From CAMBRQ01 sp945870325 (GTDB lineage Bacteria > Bacillota > Clostridia > Lachnospirales > Lachnospiraceae), in the NCBI RefSeq assembly GCF_050313795.1, contig NZ_JBNPMC010000011.1, positions 17,631-81,630 of the forward strand: a stretch of DNA of 64,000 bases. The letters are read 5' to 3'. Position 1 is the first letter of the stretch. Each line of letters opens with the position of its first letter. The notes under the pieces are model-generated. The model worked only from the letters and a program-made list of their open reading frames with translations, had not been told where the DNA came from and searched no databases. Below are positions 1 to 7,814 of the stretch, piece by piece. Made by a program: the position numbers and the translations under genes.

Positions 1-1
1 T

Positions 2-250
2 ATGACCAATGAACTTCTGCGGAAGAATGCTGAGAAACTTAAGATGGCTACAATTGATACGGCGAAAGAGTCAGAACGTGGTATTGTCGAGATTGAGACG
101 TTGAAGCATACGAATGAATCATTAATTGCGACTCTGGATGAAGTGATGAAGATCCAGCAGGAAGGACGGCAGAAACGTGCTGAGGCAGAGAAAGAGATGC
201 AGCGTCTGGAGCAGGAATTAAAATCAAAATTACTGCAAGTGCAGAGGTAG
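2..250 (+). CDS. TelA/toxic-anion-resistance family protein, C-terminal fragment (5' end outside window)
   Basis: This frame is open from the window edge, so only about the last 82 residues are visible. The segment is charged and helical, with the run TAKESERGIVEIETLKHTN followed by an Arg/Glu-rich coiled-coil tail. That pattern resembles the C-terminus of TelA-type (toxic anion resistance, PF05816) proteins, which are cytoplasmic helical proteins often encoded with TerD-like or XpaC-like proteins. The first visible Met is probably internal, and the true start lies upstream. Function in tellurite or cell-envelope stress is known only by family; nothing here adds to it. Confidence 0.6.
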   Translation: MTNELLRKNAEKLKMATIDTAKESERGIVEIETLKHTNESLIATLDEVMKIQQEGRQKRAEAEKEMQRLEQELKSKLLQVQR

Positions 251-279
251 ATTGCATAAATTGTGAATTGAAAAAACTC

Positions 280-308
280 TTGACAATAACAAGTTAACGT
301 GGTAAAGT
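280..308 (+). promoter_or_regulatory. sigma-A type promoter of the trpB2 leader
   Basis: TTGACA at 280-285 and TAAAGT at 303-308 are separated by exactly 17 bases. Transcription would start near 315, just before the T-box stem I. The close match and the position in front of the leader make this a good promoter call. Confidence 0.75.
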
Positions 309-315
309 TTGGTTA

Positions 316-600
316 AACTGATGAGGAAGAGCAAGTACTTTTAGTCAAGTGTCTATCAGAGAGTTGCAGATGCTGGAATTGCAGCAGATAATACTAGGAG
401 GAATGGACTTCCGAGGGCGAACTGAAATGGATGGATTTATATGAAGTAAGTAAGCCGGAGAGGGTACTCCGTTAACAAAGTCCGCGTATGATGGTACGCA
501 TGAGTGGGTATGATATACCAAGCCGGGTGGCACCGCAGGAGTTGATTAATATTACTCTTGTCCCTGCAATAAGAATTGTATGGGATAAGGGTATTTTTTT
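316..600 (+). promoter_or_regulatory. T-box riboswitch, probably reading tRNA-Trp
   Basis: The roughly 300-base leader has the order of parts of a T-box: an AGTA-containing segment near 330-340, an AGAG/GCTG distal region at about 357-385, a probable specifier loop with TGG (Trp codon) at 404-406, and the T-box core GGGTGGCACCGCAGG at 525-539. The core can pair with ACTCTTGTCCC at 553-563 to form the antiterminator. The four bases TGGC in the bulge would pair with a tRNA end of G-CCA, which fits the G discriminator of bacterial tRNA-Trp. The downstream gene is a TrpB-type enzyme, so specifier, discriminator match and gene all agree. Uncharged tRNA-Trp should switch the gene on. The specifier placement was made by eye. 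Confidence 0.85.
561..600 (+). terminator. T-box intrinsic terminator
   Basis: TCCCTGCAAT (561-570), a loop AAGA and ATTGTATGGGA (575-585) form a hairpin, followed by TAAGGGTA and a run of seven T. Its 5' strand overlaps the CCC that the antiterminator needs, so the two folds exclude each other. A second possible hairpin, AGGGTAT (588-594) with ATACCCT (606-612), surrounds the T run. Confidence 0.7.
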
Positions 601-648
601 ATGCAATACCCTATTCCCAGAAGCGAGAAATGAAAGGAGAACAAAACA

Positions 649-2034
649 ATGAGTGAACAGAAAATCCCTTACAAAATCTATCTGGAAGAGAGTGAGATGC
701 CAAAACAATGGTACAATGTACGCGCGGATATGACGAATAAGCCGGCACCGCTTTTGAATCCGGGAACTTTACAGCCGATGACGGCAGAGGAATTATCAGG
801 CGTGTTCTGTGAAGAACTGGTGCGCCAGGAGTTAGACAATGACAATCGCTATATCGATATCCCGCAGGAGATTCAGGATTTCTACAAAATGTATCGTCCG
901 GCGCCTCTGGTAAGAGCATACTGTCTGGAAGAGAAATTACAGACACCGGCGAAGATTTATTACAAGTTTGAAGGTAACAACACCAGTGGAAGCCATAAGT
1001 TGAATTCCGCAATTGCCCAGGCATATTATGCAAAGAAGCAGGGGCTTAAGGGTGTTACGACAGAGACTGGAGCAGGACAGTGGGGAACAGCGCTTTCCAT
1101 GGCTTGTTCTTATCTGGATCTGGATTGTAAAGTATTCATGGTAAAATGCTCTTATGAGCAGAAGCCATTCCGTCGTGAAGTAATGCGTACATACGGCGCT
1201 AGTGTGACACCTTCGCCATCAACAGAGACAGAAGTGGGAAGAAAGATTCTGGCGGAGCATCCAGGAACCACAGGAAGTCTTGGATGTGCAATCTCTGAAG
1301 CAGTAGAAGTTGCAGTAGGTACGGAAGGCTATAGATATGTACTTGGCAGTGTATTGAACCAGGTATTGCTTCACCAGTCCATTATCGGTATGGAGACAAA
1401 GATTGCTTTAGATAAATACGGAATTACGCCGGATATCATCATTGGATGTGCAGGCGGTGGCTCGAACCTTGGAGGATTGATTTCTCCATTTATGGGTGAG
1501 AAATTAAGAGGAGAGAAGGATTATCACTTTATCGCAGTAGAACCTGCATCCTGCCCAAGTATGACAAGAGGCGTGTATGCATATGATTTCTGTGATACAG
1601 GAATGGTATGCCCGCTTGCGAAGATGTATACATTAGGAAGCGGATTCATCCCGTCTCCAAACCATGCAGGTGGATTAAGATATCATGGTATGAGTTCTAT
1701 TCTGTCACAGTTATATGCAGATGGATATATGGAAGCAAGATCCGTAGAGCAGACAGCAGTATTTGAAGCGGCTGAGCAGTTTGCAAGAGTAGAAGGTATC
1801 CTTCCGGCACCGGAAAGCAGCCATGCAATCAGAGTTGCGATTGATGAAGCGATGAAGTGCAAAGAGACTGGCGAGGAGAAGACGATCGTATTTGGTTTGA
1901 CTGGTACAGGATATTTCGATATGGTGGCCTATGAGAAGTTCCATAATGGAGAGATGAGTGATTATATTCCAACAGATGCGGATCTGCAGGTTGGGTTTGA
2001 TGGAATTCCGAAGTTTCCAGGGAATATGGAGTAG
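649..2034 (+). CDS. trpB: TrpB2-type tryptophan synthase beta chain-like protein
   Basis: A 461-residue PLP enzyme of fold type II. The catalytic lysine is in GSHKLNSA (K117), and the phosphate-binding loop GCAGGGSNLGG sits at about 266-276. The long N-terminal extension (IYLEESEMPKQWYNVRADM) and the total length are typical of TrpB2 (long TrpB), not of the TrpB1 that pairs with TrpA. No trpA lies nearby. The known reaction of the family is condensation of indole with serine (or O-phosphoserine in some TrpB2 proteins) to make tryptophan; stand-alone TrpB2 is often viewed as an indole salvage enzyme. A good ribosome site (AAAGGAG) lies 9 bases before the ATG. Expression is probably set by the upstream tRNA-Trp T-box, which supports a real role in tryptophan supply. 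Confidence 0.93.
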   Translation: MSEQKIPYKIYLEESEMPKQWYNVRADMTNKPAPLLNPGTLQPMTAEELSGVFCEELVRQELDNDNRYIDIPQEIQDFYKMYRPAPLVRAYCLEEKLQTPAKIYYKFEGNNTSGSHKLNSAIAQAYYAKKQGLKGVTTETGAGQWGTALSMACSYLDLDCKVFMVKCSYEQKPFRREVMRTYGASVTPSPSTETEVGRKILAEHPGTTGSLGCAISEAVEVAVGTEGYRYVLGSVLNQVLLHQSIIGMETKIALDKYGITPDIIIGCAGGGSNLGGLISPFMGEKLRGEKDYHFIAVEPASCPSMTRGVYAYDFCDTGMVCPLAKMYTLGSGFIPSPNHAGGLRYHGMSSILSQLYADGYMEARSVEQTAVFEAAEQFARVEGILPAPESSHAIRVAIDEAMKCKETGEEKTIVFGLTGTGYFDMVAYEKFHNGEMSDYIPTDADLQVGFDGIPKFPGNME

Positions 2035-2120
2035 GAATTTTGGGGCATAATTAGATAGTTGGCGGGAGGACGGCATCTGGAGGAGGTGTCCGGTGACAGG
2101 AGACCGACTCCGGTCGTCTA

Positions 2121-2198
2121 CAATCCGTAAGTTCAAAAGAGGTGAAAACGCAGACTGTAAGATGGCTGAGTTTTCGCCTCTTTTGAACTTACGAATTG
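2121..2198. repeat. Palindromic repeat, family A (short copy)
   Basis: Two 29-base arms (2121-2149 and 2170-2198) are inverted copies with two differences, one of which keeps a G-U pair. The arms contain CGTAAGTTCAAAAGAGG. The same words, preceded by a similar GACTCC..TCG..CTACAA string, occur in the large palindrome at 9785-10085, so this is a member of a dispersed family. It lies between trpB and the next gene and could also act as a terminator for trpB, although no T run follows. Confidence 0.7.
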
Positions 2199-2293
2199 TT
2201 GGAAAATTGTGTATACAATTTGACTATGAGGAGAAGTGAGATATAATAGAAATAGTAGTTTTGGCAGATTGATTATGAAGGGAGAATGGTATT

Positions 2294-2830
2294 ATGGATA
2301 TTTTGGTTGTAGTGGATATGCAGAATGATTTTATTGATGGGGCGCTTGGGACGAAGGAAGCGGTTACGATAGTGCCGAAGGTTGTGGAGAAGATCCGTAA
2401 TTTTGAGGGAAGGGTACTTTATACCAGGGATACACATGAGGAGAATTATCTGGAGACTCAGGAAGGGAAGAATCTTCCAGTTGTTCATTGTGTCAGAGGG
2501 ACGAAGGGATGGGAACTGAATCCGGAGATTGAAGCGGTTCGCAAAGAGGAGCCGATTGATAAGCCGACATTTGGAAGCGCAGCGCTTGGGCAGGTGTTGA
2601 AAGCGCAGGACGAAGATCTGAAGAAACAGGGGAAGAAAGGGATTGAATCGGTTACTTTTGTCGGTCTGTGTACGGACATCTGCGTGATATCCAATGCGAT
2701 GCTTGTGAAGGCATTCCTGCCGGAGGTTCCGGTGATTGTGGACGCGGCGTGCTGTGCCGGAGTGACACCAGAAAGCCATAGGAATGCGTTGGAAGCGATG
2801 AAGATGTGTCAGATTATATGTGTGGAATAG
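2294..2830 (+). CDS. Cysteine hydrolase of the isochorismatase/nicotinamidase family
   Basis: A 178-residue protein with the three catalytic residues of the family: Asp8 (VVVDMQNDF), Lys90 (IDKPTFGS) and Cys130 (GLCTDICVISNA). The CTDICV motif is closest to PncA-type nicotinamidases, which hydrolyse nicotinamide to nicotinate for NAD salvage. The family also includes isochorismatases and ureidoacrylate or N-carbamoyl amidases, so the substrate is not certain. The ATG follows GGGAGAATGGTATT, with the ribosome site GGGAG at a reasonable distance. It stands alone, between the family A repeat and a probable terminator shared with luxS on the other strand. Confidence 0.85.
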   Translation: MDILVVVDMQNDFIDGALGTKEAVTIVPKVVEKIRNFEGRVLYTRDTHEENYLETQEGKNLPVVHCVRGTKGWELNPEIEAVRKEEPIDKPTFGSAALGQVLKAQDEDLKKQGKKGIESVTFVGLCTDICVISNAMLVKAFLPEVPVIVDAACCAGVTPESHRNALEAMKMCQIICVE

Positions 2831-2846
2831 AAAGGCATGACAGATT

Positions 2847-2894
2847 ATGGATAAGTTCATCTGGGTAGGGCTGGGAGGTGCCTTGAGAAACTGA
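2847..2894 (+). pseudogene. Possible crcB (fluoride exporter) N-terminal remnant
   Basis: An ATG opens a 15-codon reading frame, MDKFIWVGLGGALRN, that then meets a stop. The words WVGLGGALR resemble the very start of CrcB/Fluc fluoride channels (VGLGGALGA..R). No further CrcB sequence follows before luxS. The match is short and could be chance; I list it as a weak gene remnant. Confidence 0.25.
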
Positions 2895-2905
2895 AAAAGA
2901 TAATT

Positions 2906-2945
2906 ACACTGGCGTTGGTGCAGTATAGAATGCAGACGCCAGTGT
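2906..2945. terminator. Convergent-gene hairpin between the hydrolase and luxS
   Basis: ACACTGGCGT (2906-2915) and ACGCCAGTGT (2936-2945) form a perfect 10-base stem with a 20-base loop. It sits between two convergent genes. T runs are poor on both sides, so it may be only a weak terminator. Confidence 0.5.
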
Positions 2946-2960
2946 TATGGAAATGTAGCC

Positions 2961-3440
2961 TTATGCAGGATAAGTCAACTGTGCATCTGTAATGTTCAGA
3001 AGAACGTTATCCAGATATTTTTTTGCAAGGTATCTTGCCATCGGGAGATTCATATCCAGGTAATTGCCGCAGTCTTTGGCGCTTGCACCAGGTACTTCTC
3101 CTTCAAAATCAGCAATGAATGTAAACATCTCGGTCATTAACGGGACGATATCCCTGGATTCATACTGACCGGCAAGGAGAAGATAGAAGCCTGTACGGCA
3201 TCCCATTGGACCAAAGTAGATGGTCTTGTCAGCGTAGGTTTCATGATTCCGCAGGAATGTGGCAGCCAGATGTTCGATGGTATGAACTTCAGCAGTATTC
3301 ATAACCGGCTCATCATTCGGGCTTGTCATACGGATATCGAAAGTAGTAACAGGATTGCCTGCTACATAGTCGATTCGGGAAACATAGACTCCCGGAACGA
3401 GACGCAGATGGTCTATTGTAAAACTTGTGATCTTTTCCAT
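2961..3440 (-). CDS. luxS: S-ribosylhomocysteine lyase LuxS
   Basis: A 159-residue protein of the usual LuxS length. The zinc-site motif HTIEH (His53, His57) and Cys124 in SAKDCGNY are present, as is the catalytic Cys in FGPMGCRTGF (Cys81). LuxS splits S-ribosylhomocysteine into homocysteine and DPD, the precursor of autoinducer-2, so it serves both the activated methyl cycle and quorum sensing. The start ATG at 3440 is preceded by AAAGGAGC. It is a single-gene unit read away from the phosphatase gene, with its own promoter in the shared intergenic region. Confidence 0.97.
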   Translation of the reverse strand: MEKITSFTIDHLRLVPGVYVSRIDYVAGNPVTTFDIRMTSPNDEPVMNTAEVHTIEHLAATFLRNHETYADKTIYFGPMGCRTGFYLLLAGQYESRDIVPLMTEMFTFIADFEGEVPGASAKDCGNYLDMNLPMARYLAKKYLDNVLLNITDAQLTYPA

Positions 3441-3491
3441 AATTCTTCACAGCTCCTTTTATAATTTACTGATGATACAGTGAGTAGTGAT

Positions 3492-3521
3492 ATTATAACA
3501 CTTTTCTGGTGAATTTACTAA
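3492..3521 (-). promoter_or_regulatory. luxS promoter (extended -10)
   Basis: On the minus strand TGTTATAAT reads from 3500 to 3492: a perfect TATAAT -10 with the upstream TGn extension. The -35 region (about 3516-3521) is weak, which is normal for extended -10 promoters. The luxS ATG is about 50 bases downstream. Confidence 0.55.
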
Positions 3522-3575
3522 TGAAAACTATGAGGAGATGTGATATACTTACAGAGTACGTTAAGGAGGCAGAAG

Positions 3576-4211
3576 ATGAGGCTATATATCGTAAGGCACG
3601 GAGAGACGGAATGGAATAAGAAGAGAAGACTTCAGGGTCAGGTGGATATTCCACTGGATGAGTTTGGAAGAACACTGGCAAGGAAGACGGCGAAGGGACT
3701 TGCGAAGATTTCTTTTGATGTGTGTTATACCAGTCCTTTATCCAGAGCGAAGGAGACTGCAGAACTGATTCTGGAGGGCAGAGAGATCCCTATTATAGAA
3801 GACGGGCGGATTATAGAGATGTCATTCGGTGAGTATGAAGGGAAGAGCTGTTCTAAGGATGGCTGGGAACTTCCGGAGGAATTCCATCGGTTCTTTGATG
3901 GACCGGAACGATATACGGCTCCGCCGGAAGGCGAAGATTTTGCTGATGTGAAGAAGAGAACGGGAGAATTCCTGCAGGAATTATATCATAAGAAAGAGTA
4001 TCAGGATAGTAGTATACTGATTACGACCCATGGTGCCGCGCTGGCAGGTCTTTTGAATAACATGAAAGGCAAGCCCATATCAGAATATTGGGGGCTTGGC
4101 GTACATAAGAACTGCGCGGTGACAGAGGTACAGGTAACGAGCGGAATCCCGGAGATTCTGTCAGAGAACGTGGTTTATTATGATGATAAGGTAGAGTCCT
4201 GGGATAAGTAA
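3576..4211 (+). CDS. Histidine phosphatase family protein (phosphoglycerate mutase fold)
   Basis: A 211-residue protein starting at ATG 3576, which has AAGGAGG 7 bases upstream; a longer open frame from 3540 lacks a ribosome site. Motifs are RHG at residues 7-9 (MRLYIVRHGETEWNKKRR), a second-half catalytic His in ITTHGAAL and an Arg in SPLSRAKETAE. These match the cofactor-dependent phosphoglycerate mutase/phosphatase superfamily, in which the first His is phosphorylated. Sequence alone does not say whether it is a mutase, an alpha-ribazole phosphatase (CobC) or a broad phosphatase; no cobalamin genes are near. It precedes trpS by about 100 bases. Confidence 0.85.
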   Translation: MRLYIVRHGETEWNKKRRLQGQVDIPLDEFGRTLARKTAKGLAKISFDVCYTSPLSRAKETAELILEGREIPIIEDGRIIEMSFGEYEGKSCSKDGWELPEEFHRFFDGPERYTAPPEGEDFADVKKRTGEFLQELYHKKEYQDSSILITTHGAALAGLLNNMKGKPISEYWGLGVHKNCAVTEVQVTSGIPEILSENVVYYDDKVESWDK

Positions 4212-4318
4212 TGAAGTAAGAGAAGTACATTACAAAGAATGAATTTTGATGTTAGATGATGATAGGATAAAGAATGCTATAGAAGTCTAATAATAGAAAT
4301 AATATGGAGGATGAGAAG

Positions 4319-5323
4319 ATGATTGGAGATAAGAAAGTATTATTTAGCGGTATGCAGGCAACAGGTAACCTGACATTGGGGAATTATCTGGGCGCATTGA
4401 AGAACTGGGTGACTTTAAGTGATGAGTATGAGTGTTTCTACAGCGTGGTAGATATGCATTCCATTACTGTGAGACAGGACCCGGCAACACTTAGAAAGAG
4501 GGCAAGAGCGCTTCTGACTCTGTACATTGCAGCGGGACTTGATCCGGAGAAGAACTGTATCTACTATCAGTCCCATGTATCCGGTCATGCAGAACTGGCA
4601 TGGATACTGAACTGCTTTACTTATATGGGAGAGTTGAACCGTATGACTCAGTTCAAGGACAAGGCAGCAAAACATGCGGATAATATCAATGCGGGATTAT
4701 TTACATATCCGGTACTGATGGCGGCAGATATCCTGCTCTATCAGGCAGATGTGGTTCCGGTTGGAAGTGACCAGATGCAGCATCTGGAGATTACAAGAGA
4801 TATTGCAGAGCGATTCAACAATATCTATGGAAATGTATTTACAATTCCGGAAGCATACATTGGAAAAGTTGGAGCCAGAATCATGAGCCTTCAGGATCCG
4901 TCAAAGAAGATGTCCAAGTCTGATGAGAATCCGAATGCCAGCATCTATCTTATGGATGATCCGGATACAATCATTCGTAAATGTAAACGTGCGGTAACGG
5001 ATTCAGAAGCGCAGATTCTGTATCGTGATGAGCAGCCGGGAGTTAAGAACCTGATCGATATCTATAGTGCATGCACCGGAAAGAAGCCGGAAGATGTGGT
5101 GAAGGAATTCGATGGCAAGGGATATGGCGATTTCAAGATGGCAGTAGGAGAAGCAGTCGTTAGCGTTCTGAAGCCACTTCAGGATGAGGTCGCAAGACTT
5201 GAGAAAGATAAGGCTTATATTGATGGAATCATTAAGAATAATGCTGAGAAAGCACAGTATTTCTCTAATAAGACTTTAAGAAAAGTACAGAAGAAGATTG
5301 GATTCCCGGAGAGAATCCGCTAG
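4319..5323 (+). CDS. trpS: Tryptophanyl-tRNA synthetase
   Basis: A 334-residue class I synthetase. The HIGH-type motif is TGNLTLGNYLG (residues 15-25) and the KMSKS loop is at 197-201. The motif NINAGLFTYPVLMAADILLY is typical of bacterial TrpRS. I place the start at 4319 (MIGDKK) because an upstream in-frame ATG at 4304 is itself part of the GGAGG ribosome site. It charges tRNA-Trp with tryptophan. No T-box lies before this gene, in contrast to trpB2 at 649. No strong terminator separates it from the phosphatase gene. Confidence 0.96.
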   Translation: MIGDKKVLFSGMQATGNLTLGNYLGALKNWVTLSDEYECFYSVVDMHSITVRQDPATLRKRARALLTLYIAAGLDPEKNCIYYQSHVSGHAELAWILNCFTYMGELNRMTQFKDKAAKHADNINAGLFTYPVLMAADILLYQADVVPVGSDQMQHLEITRDIAERFNNIYGNVFTIPEAYIGKVGARIMSLQDPSKKMSKSDENPNASIYLMDDPDTIIRKCKRAVTDSEAQILYRDEQPGVKNLIDIYSACTGKKPEDVVKEFDGKGYGDFKMAVGEAVVSVLKPLQDEVARLEKDKAYIDGIIKNNAEKAQYFSNKTLRKVQKKIGFPERIR

Positions 5324-5407
5324 TAAGAGAATTTGGTATTTCTGCAGCATGCCAGTAGGAATTGATAGTGGAAATGATAATAAGTATTAAGAAAAGAGGC
5401 GTAGAAG

Positions 5408-5926
5408 ATGAATATCCAGACGGCAGGTCAGCAAAAGTATTATGATTTTATCCAGGAACGGGCAAAGAAACTGCAGACAGGAATGATTGTATGGGCAAGC
5501 CTGCTGGCGGTGGCTTTCATCTGTCTTTTTTCGAATATTATGCTGGCATTGATACTGGCTGTGGCAGGTGCGTTCCTTGCAGTAACGAATATGAAGTCAC
5601 AGAAGGAATTAAAGAGCAAATTAGATGGCATCAGAGATCAGGAAGAGTTCTTTCATCAGTTGGCAGATCCGAATCTGACTGAGATTCCGGATTATCATTT
5701 GATGATTGCGAAGGACTATGTGCTTGTGGAGCAAAGTGATGTATATGTGTATCAGTTAGAGGATATGGAGAAGGTAGAAGTAGGGTTACAGGGCAATGTG
5801 AAGAAGACCCTGTTCCTTACCGATAAACAAGGTGTCCGCCATGAGATTGTATCCTGTGTGAAAGATGACGGGATGCAGAAGAAGTTCGACCAGGTGTATC
5901 ATGAACTGCGGGCGAGAGTTTCATAG
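5408..5926 (+). CDS. Unknown two-TM membrane protein
   Basis: A 172-residue protein I do not recognise. An amphipathic N-terminal stretch (YYDFIQERAKKLQTG) is followed by two back-to-back hydrophobic segments at about residues 24-60 (WASLLAVAFICLFSN and IMLALILAVAGAFLAV) and then a soluble C-terminal domain of about 110 residues rich in charged residues and beta-type patterns. The arrangement suggests a small inner-membrane protein with a cytoplasmic YcxB-like or PH-like domain, but no motif fixes it. The ATG follows AAAAGAGGCGTAGAAG. A bidirectional hairpin ends the gene. Confidence 0.7.
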   Translation: MNIQTAGQQKYYDFIQERAKKLQTGMIVWASLLAVAFICLFSNIMLALILAVAGAFLAVTNMKSQKELKSKLDGIRDQEEFFHQLADPNLTEIPDYHLMIAKDYVLVEQSDVYVYQLEDMEKVEVGLQGNVKKTLFLTDKQGVRHEIVSCVKDDGMQKKFDQVYHELRARVS

Positions 5927-5941
5927 AATGATAGAATTTAA

Positions 5942-5973
5942 AATGGCAGATTCTCTCTTGGGAATCTGCCATT
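5942..5973. terminator. Bidirectional terminator hairpin
   Basis: AATGGCAGATTC (5942-5953) and GAATCTGCCATT (5962-5973) form a perfect 12-base stem between two convergent genes. A-rich sequence precedes it and TTAGTTTG follows, so it can serve both the unknown membrane protein and the ABC-F gene. Confidence 0.7.
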
Positions 5974-5989
5974 AGTTTGCTTCGGGTAC

Positions 5990-7624
5990 TTAGTCGTCCT
6001 CTTCCTGCTGTACAGTATATGTCTGTCTCTTTCTTGCCATCTCATCGCTTTCCAGATATTCATCGTAGGTAGTGATCTTGTCGATCAATTTGCCGCCCGG
6101 AACGATCTCCATGATACGGTTCGCAGTGGTCTGTACGATCTGGTGGTCTCTGGATGAGAATAAGATTACACCAGGGAATTTGATCATACCGTTATTAAGA
6201 GCGGTGATGCTTTCCATATCCAAGTGGTTGGTAGGCTCATCAAGGAGCAATACGTTGGCTCCGGAGATCATCATCTTGGATAAGAGGCAGCGTACCTTCT
6301 CGCCACCGGAAAGTACATTTACTCTCTTTACTCCATCATCTCCGGAGAAGAGCATACGTCCCAGGAAACCACGTACATAGGTGACGTCCTTTTCTTCAGA
6401 ATACTGGGTCAGCCACTCAACGATAGTGTAGTCGTTGTCGAATTCGGCGCCGCTGTCCAGAGGGAAATATGCCTGGGAAGTGGTGATTCCCCATTTATAA
6501 GTTCCTTCATCCGGCTCCATCTCGCCTGCGAGAATCTGGAACAGGGTAGTTTTGGCAAGTTCATTGCTTCCTACGAAAGCAACTTTGTCATCATGACCCA
6601 AAGTAAAAGAGATGTTGTCTAAGACTTTCTCTCCGTCAATTGTCTTGCTTAATCCATCTACGGTAAGAACCTCGTTACCAATCTCGCGGTTAGGACGGAA
6701 ATCAATATAAGGATACTTACGGCTGGATGGCTGGATATCATCCAACTGGATCTTCTCCAGCGCACGCTTTCTGGAAGTTGCCTGCTTGGACTTGGAAGCG
6801 TTGGCGCTGAACCTGGAGATGAACTCCTGAAGTTCTTTGATCTTTTCTTCTTTCTTCTTATTTGCTTCCTTCATCTGACGGATCAATAACTGGCTGGACT
6901 CATACCAGAAGTCATAGTTACCAGCGTAAAGTTTGATCTTGCCGTAGTCGATGTCTGCAATCTGTGTACAGACTTTATTCAGGAAGTAGCGGTCATGGGA
7001 TACTACGATAACCGTATTGTCGAAGTTAATCAGGAATTCTTCCAGCCATGCAATCGCATCCAGATCTAAGTGGTTGGTAGGCTCATCCAAAAGAAGAATG
7101 TCCGGATTGCCAAAAAGCGCTTGAGCAAGAAGCACCTTGACTTTTTCTGGTCCATTTAAGTTCTGCATGATCTCATAGTGCATCTCAGTCGGGATGCCAA
7201 GACCATTCAGAAGTGTTGCAGCATCGGATTCTGCTTCCCATCCGTTCATAGCGGCGAATTCTGCTTCCAATTCGCTGGCTTTGATTCCATCTTCATCGGT
7301 AAAGTCTTCTTTGGCGTAGATGACTTCTTTTTCTTTCATAATCTCATAGAGACGTGCATTTCCCATCATGACCGTGTCAAGAACAGGGTATTCGTCGTAT
7401 TTAAAGTGATCCTGCTGAAGGAAAGAGAGACGCTCGCCGGGGGTAATGATAACCTCGCCTTTGCTTGGCTCTAACTGACCGGAAAGAATCTTAAGGAATG
7501 TAGACTTTCCGGCACCGTTGGCACCGATCAGACCGTAGCAGTTTCCTTCGGTGAATTTGATATTGACGTCTTCAAACAGGGCTTTTTTTCCAACACGTAG
7601 TGTTACATTGCTTGTACTAATCAT
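5990..7624 (-). CDS. ABC-F family ATPase (YkpA/YbiT-like)
   Basis: A 544-residue protein with two ABC domains and no membrane segments. I start it at ATG 7624 (MISTSNVTLRVGKKAL), with AAGGAG upstream; the longer open frame to 7867 begins inside the divergent patatin gene. Domain 1 has Walker A GANGAGKST (34-42) and LLLDEPTNHLD (177-187); a charged linker at about 245-300 (KKKEEKIKELQ) is the ABC-F signature. Domain 2 has LSGGEKV and a second LLLDEPTNHLD. Two features are off-consensus: the first signature reads LNGPEKV, and the second Walker A reads GSNELAKTT, lacking the usual Gly before Lys. ABC-F proteins act on the ribosome E site as translation factors or drug-protection factors; the short linker suggests the housekeeping type. 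Confidence 0.9.
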   Translation of the reverse strand: MISTSNVTLRVGKKALFEDVNIKFTEGNCYGLIGANGAGKSTFLKILSGQLEPSKGEVIITPGERLSFLQQDHFKYDEYPVLDTVMMGNARLYEIMKEKEVIYAKEDFTDEDGIKASELEAEFAAMNGWEAESDAATLLNGLGIPTEMHYEIMQNLNGPEKVKVLLAQALFGNPDILLLDEPTNHLDLDAIAWLEEFLINFDNTVIVVSHDRYFLNKVCTQIADIDYGKIKLYAGNYDFWYESSQLLIRQMKEANKKKEEKIKELQEFISRFSANASKSKQATSRKRALEKIQLDDIQPSSRKYPYIDFRPNREIGNEVLTVDGLSKTIDGEKVLDNISFTLGHDDKVAFVGSNELAKTTLFQILAGEMEPDEGTYKWGITTSQAYFPLDSGAEFDNDYTIVEWLTQYSEEKDVTYVRGFLGRMLFSGDDGVKRVNVLSGGEKVRCLLSKMMISGANVLLLDEPTNHLDMESITALNNGMIKFPGVILFSSRDHQIVQTTANRIMEIVPGGKLIDKITTYDEYLESDEMARKRQTYTVQQEEDD

Positions 7625-7814
7625 AGCAGTTACATACTCCTTCTTGTTTGAAAATGATTCATATTTATATACCTTGCTTATATTATCAAATATACCAGAA
7701 AATAGCAAGTTGTTATGTTTCGATATCATTGAAATATAGTGACTTAATAAAACTTTCAGTTTTTTTATAGGAAAAATGGTATATAATAGCAGATAAGAAA
7801 GTGGGGTATAGATT

